Source: Paraspadella gotoi
Taxonomy: Eukaryota > Chaetognatha
DNA: 64,000 nt
Assembly (NCBI GenBank): GCA_051294375.1
Contig: JBJCIZ010000744.1
Coordinates: 1,416,262-1,480,261 of the forward strand
Reading direction: 5' to 3'
Positions 17,674 to 29,403 of the stretch are shown here, one piece after another. The first letter of the stretch is position 1; every line of letters begins with the position of its first letter. The notes under the pieces are model-generated. The model ran no database searches, was not told the DNA's origin, and saw only the letters and a program-made list of their open reading frames with translations. The position numbers were made by a program, and so were the translations under genes.

Positions 17674-18395
17674 ATGGTCAAACTCGTGACCAACTCGTTG
17701 CGCCCTCTTTTTTCGTCGACCGACGACAGAAACGATTACGACGTGACGTTGCGCGGCTCCGATGGCGTCACCGTCCACGCCCACCGCTTCATCCTCCGCC
17801 GGAGATCGGAATACTTCGACGGGATGTTCCGCTCCGGCCTCCTTGACGGAGATCCCGTCTTCCATCAATTCTCCGGCGCCGTCCTCGAGATGATCGTCCA
17901 GTTTCTCTACGAAGGCCGAGTCCAAGTCGCCGAGGATCAGTTGTTCGCCTTGATCGACGCCGCCGATTATTTTCGGATCAAACGGTTGGTGGATCTTTGC
18001 GAGATTCGCGTCTGTCGCTCCTTGGATTCGCCCTTCAACGACGATGGTCGGGATTGTGGCCAAGAAGGAGTTTCTCTCGAATCCATCGTGGAATACTTCG
18101 TCCTCGGTTGTCGTCTCTCTCGTTATCGATTGAAGGCGTATTCCTTGGAGGCGCTCATGCCTCGTCTCCACGAATTCGGAGTCCTCTCCGCGTTGACGAA
18201 CGACTTCGCCGAGTATCGCTTCGTCGAGGAACTCTGCCGACTCCACGGGATCGACGTTGAGGCGCGGATGAAGAGGGAAAGGTCTCTTCTTTCTCAACAT
18301 TTATTGTTTCAGATTAGGAGCGATTTTCCAATAGAAAGAGTTTTCAATGTTAAGAATGTGACCAACTGGTTTACTTTGGAGAATGAGAATAGTCC

Positions 18396-18428
<33 letters not shown>

Positions 18429-21400
18429 AAATAGAAATGATTACACTTGACCCTGGTCAGTATCGAATACGTCTAATGGGTCCTTTTGTCTAGTAATGCA
18501 GAAGGGATAATACTAAAACACAGAATGTTAATAGTACGCAAGTATTAGGCAGGACTGTTCCTTTTTCCTAGCAAATCCCTTGACAATAAACAAATACATT
18601 ATTAAATGTAGTTAAAATTTGTAGTTTTCTACTGTCTATGCGACAGCATTCAACTCCAGAACTGGCCGATTGGCCTCGTTCAGAGCAGAGGGCCTGTTGG
18701 CTGTCTCCAGGGCGAAGGGCCTGACGGCCACGTCCTTTCCCTGGAAGATTCACGAAGTGGCTGGTCCTCACTGAAGGTCCACTGACTCCAGGGTCGAGTC
18801 CTGCAGCAATTTCCATCCCTACCTCCGGTCGTTGTTTTTGCGATAGTACACTAACGCCTGTTTCTGAAACATTCATACGAACTTTTAGAAAAAAGTTTGA
18901 GAAACGGTTTCCATAGAGGAAATGTGAGTTTTTACATTCTCATCTGATCTTTTGATGATGTCGTCGAAAAGGTCATTTTTTTCTGCGATGTTTAGGATTC
19001 TCTTCAGTACAGAAGCAAAAGAGGTTTCAAAGAGGTTGGTAGAGTTGCTTGCATCGAGGACTAGGAGATTGGGAGTATGGATTGCTAAGTTCAATAGTAG
19101 TTTAATTGCTTGGATGTGAAGCTTATCGACTTTGTCCCATTGTTGTTGATGATCCATGTAATGCTAGAATATTGAAAAAAGGGAAACTGTAAGAGATTTG
19201 TAAATTGAGAGAGAGAGAAAGAAAGAGAAACCAACCAACCAACCATTTGAATTACAAAGAATAGAATTTAGCAATATGGAGGGAAAAAAATGCGTGAGGT
19301 TCGTGATGGAATAAAAAATACGTAAAGAGTGATGAAGTCCTTAAACCACCAAAAAAAAAGCCTGTCCAAAAGTCTGTAAAAAGTCTATAATATTTATTAA
19401 ATGAATAAACTATATCCCAGGTCCTTTTTCGTGGAAGAATTTTGGACTCTCTTGGTTCATCGATTCTGTTTCATCGACTCTCGCCTTCGGATCGCTCTTT
19501 CCTCGGAATCCAACCTCAAAGGCGTCGCCGCTTATCAGTTTTGCCAGAATCTTATTTCCGCACGGAAACGTATTTCCTCGGGGTTCGTGGAATTCTCAAA
19601 GTTGCCCAAGAGGAGCAGGTGAGGTCATTGGGGGGAAGGGGGTAAATTAGTTTCTCTTATTTTGACATTGATAATGATGATAATGAGAATAACAATAATA
19701 ATCAGATTGCCTGCTAGTTGCGAATTAACTTAAATCCCTTTTACAGATGGTGTCTCTTCGATCCTGAGTCGAGGAAGATCATCCAAGTGACCAAAGACTC
19801 TGAGTGGAGCGCCGTCGTCAGATTCAAGGCGCTCGAGACGAACGATGATGATGATGATTCGATTCGCGTCGTTCACGAATTTAGCGTCAGTTTTCCGCAG
19901 CATACCAGCAGGTTTGGGGAAGAGCGGGGAGGTATTATTTTGTGCGCGTCCTTGTTTTTGTTTATATTATTAATATTAATATTATTAAATGTTATCGGGG
20001 TGTCTCTCTCTCTCTCTCAAACTTTTTTTAACTCATCCCTCAGAAACTCGTGTGAGAGTAAATCCCAAGCTCAATTATATCATTGTGAAAACGTTTACAT
20101 TAAATCAATATTAAAAAAAAATATAATTAATATTTACTGAAACCAAACTATCTTTAACTTAAGAGAGGACGTTCTGTGGGTGAGCCTCTACGGCGACTTC
20201 GCCTTTATCGTCGCCAAACCTTTTCACTTGATCGTCTTCTCTCTTCTTCGTGATCACGTGATCGGATGCTTCTCCTTCAGACGATTCACCGTCGTCTCCG
20301 CGACGCTCACTTTTCAAGGTAAGGAACCCACCGACCAATTTTTCGAATTAAATTACCCTCGTTGTGATTAATGTAAATTTTTTTAAAAAATATATATTTA
20401 AACTTTTTTTTGGTTTTTCAAAATTTCAATGTTTTGTCCGTGAAAATTCATAAAAATTTGTACAATGAATCAATGATGGAGATATTTTTTTTTGATCCAC
20501 CCACGTAACATGAAAATATTAATAAAAAAAAAAATAATCGGTGAATAGTGAGTTAATATTAAAAACGAATTACTCGGGTAATTTTCATTCATTGAAAGTT
20601 TTTTTTTTCGGATTTGCATACGTACGTACATAAAGTTTCATTAAACAAGGTTATAATCTTTTGACCCTCGCCCCTTTTCACTAATATATCATAATATTGT
20701 TCTATAATGAAAAAGGCGGGTTGGCTACCCTCGTCTCCACCGTGGTCAACCACGAATCCGAATTCCGCTCCGTGTCTCACTTGGACGTCTCCGACCCGCG
20801 ATGCGTCCTCCATCTCTCATCCTATTTGTGCAAAGACGACGAAAAGGTTTTCACCCTGGATTTCTTTGATCGGTTCGTGAGTGGGGCCAGGGGGGGGGGC
20901 GGGAGAGGGGGTAGACTCCCTCCGCAAAGCCGAGGGGCCTGAGGCTCTTAGTGGGGGCCCCGGGAAAAACTCACAAGGCTACAAACAACCTTGTGTTGTA
21001 TAGATGCTCCCTCTATTTCCTAAAAATAAACATAAAAAAACTTTAACAAACAAACAAACAAGATCGGTAAATATAATGTGTTGCGCCGCAGTGACTTTCT
21101 TAGCCCTTATGACACGCACTGCATCGGAATTCCATCTTTTATTCTTTATAGTTTTAGGATTTCCTGAAGTCGGCGCAAGCAAACTATAAGCGAGTTATGA
21201 GCATTTTTAACGTAAGTGGGACAGACCGACGGACAGACATACCGACCGACCGAGCGACAGACTGACCGAGTTGCTCCGCGAGTACTCTTTAATTATGACA
21301 CCTTCAGTCGTCACTCGATGGCTCATTGATTTAAAGCCATCAGCTCCTGACCAAGTAGGCACCGGGATCGATCCCCAATGGTACCTCCCCTAAGGGTAGC

Positions 21401-22247
21401 GTGAGGACAGGCTTGAAAAACCCCGTCCCAAATCTTGTTTCATTGCTGGCGAGTGGCGAGGGTTGGCAAAGATATTACGTACAGTAATCTTCATCCCACT
21501 TGGCGTCTAATCACACAGGTTGTTCTTGAAGGACGGTTCCATTTTCGCCTCCTTCGGCGGAACCCACCCGACCAAGCTCAACGGATTCGGCGCCGACGCC
21601 GGTGATCTCCGAATCGTTGGCCTCCGCCTCCGCGTGGCCTACGTGTGGCGCGAAACTCACCTCGACGTCGTCGCCGTCGACTGCTTGGGGACGCGAAAGG
21701 GTAGGGTCTCCTTACCTTACTCCCCTCGGCCCTTTTTCATCACTTCGGGGAATCTGCTCTTGGGATTTTCCGATTCGACGAGCGGATTCGTGGTGGATTT
21801 GAAGAGGCATCTCCAGTGGAGCCGGACGGCGGAGGAGGCCGAGCGGCTGCTCGCTTCTTCCAGCCATTTGGGTAAATATGTCTTGTACGAAATTAAAATT
21901 CTAACAAGCAACTTTTGTTTTACTTTCGCGTATAAAAAATAATTTTTTTACCAAAAAAATGTTCATGTTTAGAGCTGTTGTTTTTTTTTTTTAAACGGAG
22001 TTTAACAAAAAATATAATTACAAATTTTTCTAAATTTTAACTTTTTCTCAGTCAAAAGTTAGTTATATTAATATTTATAAATAAATATTGAAAATAAATT
22101 TTAGGTTCCGATTGGTCGAATGCGATGATGACGATCGGGTCGGAATTCGTCGTCAACTCTCTTTGGTTTTACGGAGATCAATTCGTGGTGGATAAAAATA
22201 AGGCGGCTCCGTTCTATCGATGCTTCGTCGGCCGAACCTTAAATTAG
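17674..22247 (+). CDS. BTB-BACK domain protein, seven-exon paralogue
   Basis: Exons inferred from splice sites, phase and alignment with the 11571 gene: 17674-18281, 19421-19618, 19747-19911, 20164-20318, 20716-20876, 21519-21871 and 22105-22247. Together they give about 593 residues against 602. Exon 1 holds the BTB domain (DYDVTLRGSDG, VHAHRFILRRRSEYF, MFRSG) and most of the BACK region. Exon 2 starts SFFVEEFW and contains FIDSRLRIALS; exon 3 has CLFDPESRKIIQV; exon 4 VSLYGDFAFIV; exon 5 LDFFDRF. All junctions keep phase except exon 5 to 6, where exon 6 has one surplus base before TTG TTC; a micro-exon or a one-base assembly error would explain it. Role as a CUL3 adaptor is a family guess. 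Intron 1 (1.1 kb) contains an antisense reading frame. Confidence 0.8.
18640..18830. repeat. GC-rich segment in intron, possible SINE
   Basis: Stands out by GC content within an AT-rich intron and has several small inverted repeats (GGCCGATTGGCC; GGGCCTGACGGCC). GGGTCGAGTCCTG near 18793 resembles a tRNA B box. I find no second copy in the window, so the call is weak. Confidence 0.3.
18885..19157 (-). CDS. Antisense 90-codon ORF in intron 1 (hypothetical)
   Basis: On the minus strand, ATG at 19157 opens a 90-residue frame, predicted mostly helical and of normal amphipathic composition (DKVDKLHIQAIKLLLNLAIH; SVLKRILNIAEKNDLFDDII). It does not overlap an exon of the host gene and does not look like simple-sequence translation, unlike most short frames here. 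I do not recognise it. It could be one exon of an antisense gene, a retroelement fragment or chance. Confidence 0.25.
   Translation of the reverse strand: MDHQQQWDKVDKLHIQAIKLLLNLAIHTPNLLVLDASNSTNLFETSFASVLKRILNIAEKNDLFDDIIKRSDENVKTHISSMETVSQTFF
20989..21019 (-). repeat. Fragment of dispersed repeat R1
   Basis: Shares CCTTGTGTTGTATAGATG and CTCCCTCTATTTCC with the larger R1 copy near 48760-48795. It sits in intron 5 of the seven-exon BTB gene. Confidence 0.45.
21297..21480 (+). mobile_element. tRNA-derived SINE, copy 1
   Basis: Begins TGACACCTTCAGTCGTCACT. It holds an A-box-like TGGCTCATTGATT and a B-box-like GGGATCGATCCCC about 45 bases later, followed by GGTACCTCCCCTAAGGG and AGCGTGAGG. 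The same order of words occurs at 24560-24800. In intron 5 of the BTB gene. Confidence 0.6.
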
Positions 22248-22661
22248 TTGTTCTTGTTCTTTTATTTACCTTGACCCTGGTGAAGCCTTGTGTATTTCAA
22301 TTTCTTGACTTTATTGATCATCTGATCTGTGTTGTTTTAAAATTAGTCGCATTTTTTCCCCCCCAACGTATCGGCTCACCGTTGTTGCCTTTTTTTTATA
22401 TGCATTTTCTTTTACCGAGTTTGTTCCTTTTCGTTATTTTTAAGCCGATCGTTGCTTTTTCATTTTTTTTTTCCTTACCCAAAATGTCCGAATTATTTTT
22501 TTGTAAGACATTTTTTGCGCTTCCCTTTGATCCAATCAATTTGAAAAAAAAAATTTCTTTCCCTCAGATTTGTTCTTTTTTTTACCATTTTTCTCTTTTC
22601 CAAAGTCACGTGATACAAAAATTAAAAAAACCCCAAAAGAAAAACGAAACAAAAAAAAACA

Positions 22662-25374
22662 ATGGGAAAGAAACAGCATCAGAGCGACAAACTCTACTTG
22701 ACGTCGACAGAGTGGTCGACGCTCTACGGCGGGAAGAAGGTCGTCAAACAGGACGCGGATCAGGCAGAGTTTAGGCGACTTCCCTTTGACGCCTGCAGCC
22801 TCAGTTTGCAAGTAACGAATTCTTTCGTTTATTGGTTCGTGGGGGGGGGGGCAGTTGATGGTTGGATTGGACGTTTATCTCTGAAATTGATTCTAGCAAT
22901 TTAAAAATTATCCATTCTTCTGTAAATAAGTTATTTGTTGTTTGTTTGACGTCTTATCTCTCTTACTAAAATAATAACAGCACCCTATTAGTTTTTCTTT
23001 CTCTCTCTCTCTNNNNNNNNNNCTCTCTCTCTCTCTCTCAATGAAGGGATATACAACGTTTTTCAGTTGTACAACTGCATAGTAAATAGTATAAATTTCC
23101 CTACCCCTTCCATATCCCCTTCCCACGTCCAGCCCGTCGAGAACCCCCTCTGCACCGAGGACGGGATCGTCTTCGACTTGATGAACATCGTCCCCTTCCT
23201 CAAAAAATACGGGAGGAATCCGGTGACGGGGGAGAAGCTCGAAGCCAAGTCGCTCGTCCGACTCAACTTTCACAAGAACTCGTCGGGGAAATATCACTGC
23301 CCCGTCATGTTCACGGTCTTTAACAAGAACAGTCACATTGTCGCCGTGAAGCCGACGGGCAACGTGTTTTCGTGGGAGGCCGTCGAGGAGTTGAACGTCA
23401 AGGTTTCTTTTGGGGGGGGGTGAGGTTGGGGGGTGGGGGCGAGTATGAGTTGTTTTGAAGGAGATGGTTGGGTTGTATACTTGATAATGATTCTCCTCGC
23501 AAGAGTCGAAAGAGTTATGGGTTTTTAATCTATCAACGTGGTCCCCGTCTTGTCTTCGTAGTATTTTCAAGTAAAAGAAAAGAAAATATTATAAAAGTCA
23601 TCTATTAATCACTTAATCTCCAATCTCCCGAGTCAATCGAATCAATTCGCCCAATAATCCTCTCGCCCCTTCTCCCTTCCCTTCTCCCTCTCTCCCCTTC
23701 TCCCTCCCCTTCTCCCTCCCTCCCCCCACTCGCCCATTTTTTTTTCCTCCTCAAGAACAAAAACTGGAAGGACCTCCTGACCGACGAACCCTTCGCGCGT
23801 CAAGACCTCATCGTCATCCAAGATCCGCGAAACTTGGACAAGTTCAACATCTCCAAGTTCGTGTACTTGAAGAAAGACTGGAAGGTCGGGGAAGAGGAGA
23901 AGGTCGACGCCAAATACTTTTTGAAAAAAGTCAACGCGGAGACTGAAGACGTTTTGGCCGAACTGGAAAAGTCTTACGTCGGTGAGGGGGGTAGAGAGAG
24001 AGAGATAGATATGTTTTTAATTCGCCTCAACTCGTTTGTTTATTAAAACCGTTGGCTCTTATCCGTGCCCCAGTCAAAATATCTGCGTTAACTACAATGT
24101 CTTTTTCTCAGTGAGACATTTTCTTATTTACTAAGGCTCACACGACCGACCACTGTTTCAACAACCTATCCCACGACACCCCCACTTTTACCCACCCCTC
24201 CTTATTTTCACCTCTTTTTAAACCCACACACCTCTCCCCCCCCCACAAGCCCCCAAACCCAAGAAGAAGGAAGAGAAACGCGCCGACCACATCAACGCCG
24301 CCCACTACTCGACCGGGCGCCGTCGCCGCCTCCTTCACCGCCACGGGGATGGAGAGGGTGACGTCGCACGAAGCCGCCATCATCGATGAAGATGAGATCA
24401 GGTTTTTGGAGGAGAGGTGGAGGGAATGTGGGGTGGTAGTTGAGGGGGGAGGTAAAGTAGTCGGGCATTGCAACAAGTTCATCCCCCGCCCAATAAGCCT
24501 TGAAATTAACTCGCGGTCATTAAATTACATTTGACTAAAAAAATTCCATCCTCCACTCCTGACACATTCAGTCGTGACCCGGTGGATTATTGAGGAATGC
24601 CATCGGCTTATAACCATTAGGGTCCATTAGGGTACCGGAATCTATCCTCAATGCTACCTAGCCTGCGGGAAGCGTGAGGTCGGCCTTGGGGGGGGGGCCT
24701 CGAAAACCCTCAAGTCGGGTTTCAAGCCCAGGACCCGTTCCATGCTTGAGTGGATTCAAGACGATGCCGATAGCACTCTTCAGCCCACCTAGCGCCACAG
24801 TGGTACTCGTTGGCGTGAAAACCATTTTCGGATGGTAGAATGTCCATTCTTCGCCCGACTGTCGACGGGTCTGTCTAGTGTCCATTCGTTTAGTGTCCGG
24901 GGAAATGCAAGATCCTTTAATTTAACCAAATCTTATTCAACCCTTCCCCTCTTCCTCCCTCTCCCCCTTCCTCCCTCTCCCCCCTTCCTCCCTCTCCCCT
25001 CTTCCTCCCTCTTCCCTCTCCCTCCAGATACAAGAGAATAAAGAAAAAAGGCTACGTCCGGATCGCGACCAACAAGGGTCCCCTCAACTTGGAGCTCCAC
25101 TGCGACGTCGTCCCCAAAACTTGCGAGAATTTCGTCAAATTAGCGCAGAAGGAATATTATAACGATACCGTCTTCCATCGATCCATCAAGAATTTTATGA
25201 TTCAAGGTGTGCGGTGTCTGATGTCTATTGAGGAGGGAAATTACTCTCTCGCTCTCTGTCTCGCTTTTTTTTTTTTTTTTTTTTTTGTTAACGTCTCGAT
25301 CGCTCTGTCTGACCCTTTGTACTCGTTTATTAAATTTCTCTCTTTTTTCTCTTTTTTTTTTTCTTTGTATATTT

Positions 25375-25414
<40 letters not shown>

Positions 25415-26801
25415 AGCCACAAGTTGAAACAAACGGCCTTTCTCTCTCTCCTTCTCAGGCGGCGACCCGACCGGAACTGGCAAAGGCGGGGAATCCTACT
25501 GGGGTCCGCCCTTCAAGGACGAGTTCAAGTCCAACCTGACCCACACTGGTCGAGGTGTTCTCTCCATGGCCAACTCTGGGCCAGATTCCAACAAGAGTCA
25601 ATTCTTCATCACATTTCGATCCTGTCGGTGAGCAATAGGGGGGGGGGCATCGGCCCTTATAATCTCCCTCTAACAAGGGCGGGGGAAAGAGAGGGGCTCT
25701 GAGTTATCGTGTATTGATTTCATAATGATTTATTGAGTTTTAAATTATTGATTAATTTTCTATAGTTTCTTTTAAGTTTAGACGAGAAATAGACGAGGTA
25801 AATAATTATTTATTTACAACAACGGAGATAATTATAAATAAAAATTGTAAATAAATAATTATTTATCTTATTTCTTGATTAATATTGAATCATCGCCGGT
25901 TTGCCTCTCTTGGCTTTTCCGTCTTTTCTGATTAACCAATCAAATAGGAGGCTTCTCTCACGAAAGAGTATTTGTTTACTGTCTGTTTATTCTGCGCAAT
26001 CTTCGTCAATATTGATTATTAACAATAATGTAAGGAAACTAAATTATTATGATTATGATTATTAACAATAATGTAAGGAAGCTAAATGGTCCTTAAATAA
26101 CAATATACTTTGCTTAACTAATATTCTTATTTAATAAACCAAATAACCTACTTGTTAAACAAGAGATGCTAACTTGCTGTGGCAGAATACTCTCATGCTT
26201 GTAGCATATAGCTAGCTAAATTTATGACAATACGACAATATGCAAATGAGATTGATGAACTCAATCTCATTCTCGGTTGCAACAAAAAGATCCCTTCCTT
26301 ATAAAAACTCCTTCAATTTCATGACTGAAATGTTTTTCTCCGCCCCCCCTCCCCCCCCCAAGCCACCTCGACATGAAGCACACCGTCTTCGGTCGCCTCG
26401 TCGGCGGCATGGAGACCCTCAACGCCCTCGAGGCCGTCCACTCCGACCCCAAGACCGACCGACCGTCGGAGGAACTCAAGATCGAATCCGTCGTCGTCTT
26501 CGTCGATCCCTTCGCTCGAGTGGACGAGGAGTTGCGGGCGGAGAGAGAGGCCGTCGCGGAGAAGGAGAGGACGGAGGCGGAGGAGAAGAGGAAGGAGGAG
26601 TTGAGAGGAAGAAGAGGAGGCGGAGGAAGAGAGGGAGGAAAGGCTTTTAGATCGGGAGTCGGGAAATACATTTCGCAGACGAGGTTGTTGGGGAATAAGA
26701 GGGCGGAGGGTGGAGGAGGAGAGGAGGAAGAGGAGGTTGCGAGGAAGAAGAAGATGAAAGTCTTGGGAAAAGGGACCTTCGGGGATTTCGGGTCGTGGTG
26801 A
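22662..26801 (+). CDS. PPIL2: Peptidyl-prolyl isomerase-like 2 (U-box cyclophilin)
   Basis: Seven exons: 22662-22811, 23133-23402, 23756-23981, 24250-24401, 25028-25206, 25459-25627 and 26363-26801, about 527 residues, close to the family's usual 520. It starts [14 protein letters not shown] and contains the U-box region ([19 protein letters not shown]), the linker ([20 protein letters not shown]) and a full cyclophilin domain ([53 protein letters not shown]). A Glu/Arg/Gly-rich tail follows. PPIL2 is a nuclear U-box E3 ligase/isomerase associated with spliceosomes. Exon 4 has one surplus base near 24316 (ACCGGGCGCC): the frame before it ends in AHYSTG and the frame after reads [11 protein letters not shown]. 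The total length is one base over a multiple of three, so a single-base assembly insertion is likely. Confidence 0.93.
23013..23022. other. 10-N gap in (CT)n tract
   Basis: An assembly gap in intron 1 of PPIL2, inside a CT microsatellite; probably an unresolved repeat length. Confidence 0.95.
24560..24805 (+). mobile_element. tRNA-derived SINE, copy 2
   Basis: Same family as 21297-21480: TGACACATTCAGTCGTGAC, then GAATGCCATCGGCTTATAACC, a B-box-like GGAATCTATCCTC, GCTACCTAGCCTGCGGG and AAGCGTGAGG. It extends further downstream (to about 24805). In intron 4 of PPIL2, same orientation as the host gene. Confidence 0.6.
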
Positions 26802-27353
26802 TACATCTTTTTTTTTTGTATATTTATTGTTGATTTTCTTTTGTGAATCGTTCTTCATTTTGTGTCCATATCTTTTTTATTACTGCTCCTGAATTGACGA
26901 GGAAGATGATGATAATTGAGGATAATTGTGGATTAAAAACAATTGTTTAAAGTTACCATGGAAATGGTCCATAAACTTGGGAATTTGATGTTAGTTTCTT
27001 GTTAGTTTCTCGTCGTTTCTCTCGTCGGTTCCGCGAAGGAAGCCTCTTATCTGATTGGTCAAGAGAGGAGCCTCCTCTCCGATTGGTCGACAGAGAAGAT
27101 AGATAGAAGATGAGATGGTTGATTTACTTAATATAATAGTTTTATTACTTAATACCTAATAGTACTTCAAACGTATTTGTCCGCGATTCTTGTTCCGTAA
27201 TTTTGTTCTATTCAAATTCAAGCCACGAGTCCAATAAAAAAAAAGTCGAAAAATCACATTGAGAAATGAAACGAAACTGTTAGTTAGAAAGTGAAGGATT
27301 GTATTTGTATCGAAAGATCCTCCTTTCCTTACCCATTCGTCAACTCGCCCTCC

Positions 27354-28613
27354 ATGACGGTCCTCATCCCCCGCTGGTATATGGATCTATCCAGAAAGCC
27401 TTCCCACGCTGGTCGACGATGCTGTCGGTCGAAGTCGCTCAAGCGCCTCTCTTTGTTATTTTTCGCGGTTTTTACGTGGAACGTCGTCACGTTATACTTT
27501 GAAGCGACGAAGTTGGCCAAGACCGAACGACTCCACACGAATCGATCGCGGAAGGCCCTCGGCCATTCCAGTTGGTCGTCGGAGCCGGTGATCCCTGTTC
27601 TCGTCATCGCCTGCGACCGTCCCTCCGTCCGCCGGAATCTCGATCAACTTCTTAAACTTCGTCCCTCTAAACAACAGTTCCCCATCATCGTTTCTCAAGA
27701 CTGCGGCGACGCGGAGACGGCGAATGTCATTCGATCTTACGGCGATCAACTCGTTCATCTCCAGCAGCCCGACGCGTCCGACATCGAGCTCTCGCCCAAA
27801 ATGAAATTCTTCGTTGGATACTACAAGATCGCCAGGCACTACCGGTGGGCGCTCAATCAGGTCTTCAAAACATTTAACTACGAGATTGTGATAATCGTGG
27901 AGGACGATCTGGACGTGTCGCCCGACTTTTTCGAGTATTTCCTGGGACTCTATTCGGTGCTGATCTCCGATCCGACGCTCTGGTGTATCTCCGCCTGGAA
28001 CGATAATGGAAAGGAGAAGCGCGTTGGCCCCGAATCGGGCTTGCTCCATCGGACCGACTTCTTCCCGGGGCTGGGGTGGATGATGCAGAAAAAGATCTGG
28101 CTAGAGTTAGAGCCCTCTTGGCCGCGGACCTTCTGGGACGACTGGATGCGTCAGCCGTCGCAGCGCCGCAACAGGAGCTGCATTCGGCCTGAGATTTCGC
28201 GGACGAGGACTTTCGGGAAGAAGGGAGTCTCCAACGGGCTCTTCTTCGAGCAGCATCTCAAATATATCAAACTCAACGATCGGTTCGTCCCTTTCACCAA
28301 GCGCGACCTCTCCTATCTCAAGAAGGAGAGGTACGACGAGGCCTTCGTCAAAGACGTCTACGGATCCCCGCTGTTTACCGTGGATCAGGTCACAGGGGAT
28401 CACAGGCCCGAAGTCAACAAGGTCCGCGTCGAGTGCGCCTCCGAGGAAGGCTTCGTCGAGGCGGCCAAGCAGTTGGGCGTCATGGAGGATGTTAAGTTCG
28501 GAGTGCCGAGGACGGCATACCGCGGAGTCGTTTCTTTTTATTATTTTGGGAGACGTCGAGTCTTTCTCGCGCCTCCACCCGATTGGAGAGGTTACAACGC
28601 CTCGTGGCATTGA
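27354..28613 (+). CDS. MGAT1: N-acetylglucosaminyltransferase I (GnT-I)
   Basis: An intronless frame. The start at 27354 gives 419 residues (MTVLIPRWYMDL); an in-frame ATG at 27291 would add 21. A short basic cytosolic tail is followed by one membrane segment (RLSLLFFAVFTWNVVTLYF), the type II topology of Golgi glycosyltransferases. The catalytic domain shows PVLVIACDRPSVRRNLDQLL, the metal-binding VEDDLDVSPDFFEYF (the EDD motif), WCISAWNDNGKE, FFPGLGWMM, and FWDDWMR followed by RSCIRPEISRT. It transfers GlcNAc to Man5GlcNAc2, the step that opens hybrid and complex N-glycan synthesis in the medial Golgi. The C-terminal end (PDWRGYNASWH) is also family-like. Nothing looks broken. Very confident. 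Confidence 0.96.
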   Translation: MTVLIPRWYMDLSRKPSHAGRRCCRSKSLKRLSLLFFAVFTWNVVTLYFEATKLAKTERLHTNRSRKALGHSSWSSEPVIPVLVIACDRPSVRRNLDQLLKLRPSKQQFPIIVSQDCGDAETANVIRSYGDQLVHLQQPDASDIELSPKMKFFVGYYKIARHYRWALNQVFKTFNYEIVIIVEDDLDVSPDFFEYFLGLYSVLISDPTLWCISAWNDNGKEKRVGPESGLLHRTDFFPGLGWMMQKKIWLELEPSWPRTFWDDWMRQPSQRRNRSCIRPEISRTRTFGKKGVSNGLFFEQHLKYIKLNDRFVPFTKRDLSYLKKERYDEAFVKDVYGSPLFTVDQVTGDHRPEVNKVRVECASEEGFVEAAKQLGVMEDVKFGVPRTAYRGVVSFYYFGRRRVFLAPPPDWRGYNASWH

Positions 28614-29403
28614 TTGTGATTTAATTGATAATTAAGTTAATTATATTCTTGTAGATAAAAAGCCTTATTTATTTTTAATAATTACAAAACTTTTTTAAGA
28701 AGACGCCTAAAATTATATTTATAAAAATGTTGCAATATGCGAAGCAATCTTCTAAAAAGCCCTTTTTTTTTAAGGTTAAGGAGTAAATTATTGATGGCTG
28801 TGTTTGTAGGGCATAAACTTTTGTTGAACGTTTTATAATCAATTAAAACTTTTCATTTGCGATTCGAGTTTTGAGACGTTTCGAGGCGCCCTCCGTTGCG
28901 CCTTCATCTTCGCCGGCGACTATTTCGGCATCAAGGAGCTCGTCGACATCTCGAATCCGCCCTTTGGATCATCTCGCTGATAAAGGCTTTCTAAATCCAG
29001 ACGGTTCAAAGAGTCTCGATTGAAAGTGGATTAAAAGGATTCTGTGAATCGCCAAGTGGATATTTTTATTTTGTGCTTTCCCACGGTTTCATATTTTTTT
29101 CATTTTTTTTCATATTTCTACTGTGTCTTTAAAAAAAAAAAAGTGATACACAGTAAATTTAATTAGTGGATACTATATTTACCCTTCTTCCAACGTTTCT
29201 TTATTTTCATTTCAGATTTAACATTAATTAATACGCGAAACCATCATTTACCACATTCGCACAACGTCGGCAGCCACGCTCTCGTTCAGAACTAAAACTG
29301 ATTGGTCCAATTGGTCTCCGTATAATTGTTATATATCGCGCTCGCGTCCTGCGTCGTGATTCGTTTAAATTTATCGTGTCATCAAGTAAAAAGTCAGTTT
29401 TCA
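28614..29403. other. Intergenic between MGAT1 and EMC4
   Basis: AT-rich apart from the GC-rich BTB fragment described separately. No other gene seen. A CCAAT-type inverted word (ATTGG, twice at about 29299-29310) precedes the EMC4 start by about 100 bp and may belong to its promoter; that is conjecture. Confidence 0.4.
28866..28970 (+). pseudogene. BTB-family gene fragment
   Basis: About 100 bases of GC-rich DNA encode GALRCAFIFAGDYFGIKELV and DIS before losing similarity. This matches the BTB-BACK junction of the two BTB genes upstream (RAGDYFESQELVEYC and DAADYFRIKRLVDLC). No start codon, no continuation and an in-frame stop soon after. It is a relic of a third family member or a retroposed fragment. 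Confidence 0.7.

Noticed and set aside
26267-26806. Minus-strand Ser-rich frames over the last PPIL2 exon
   Set aside because: Shadow of the Glu/Arg/Gly-rich C-terminal tail of PPIL2.
27492-28610. Minus-strand frames over MGAT1
   Set aside because: Shadows of a complete, well-conserved gene.
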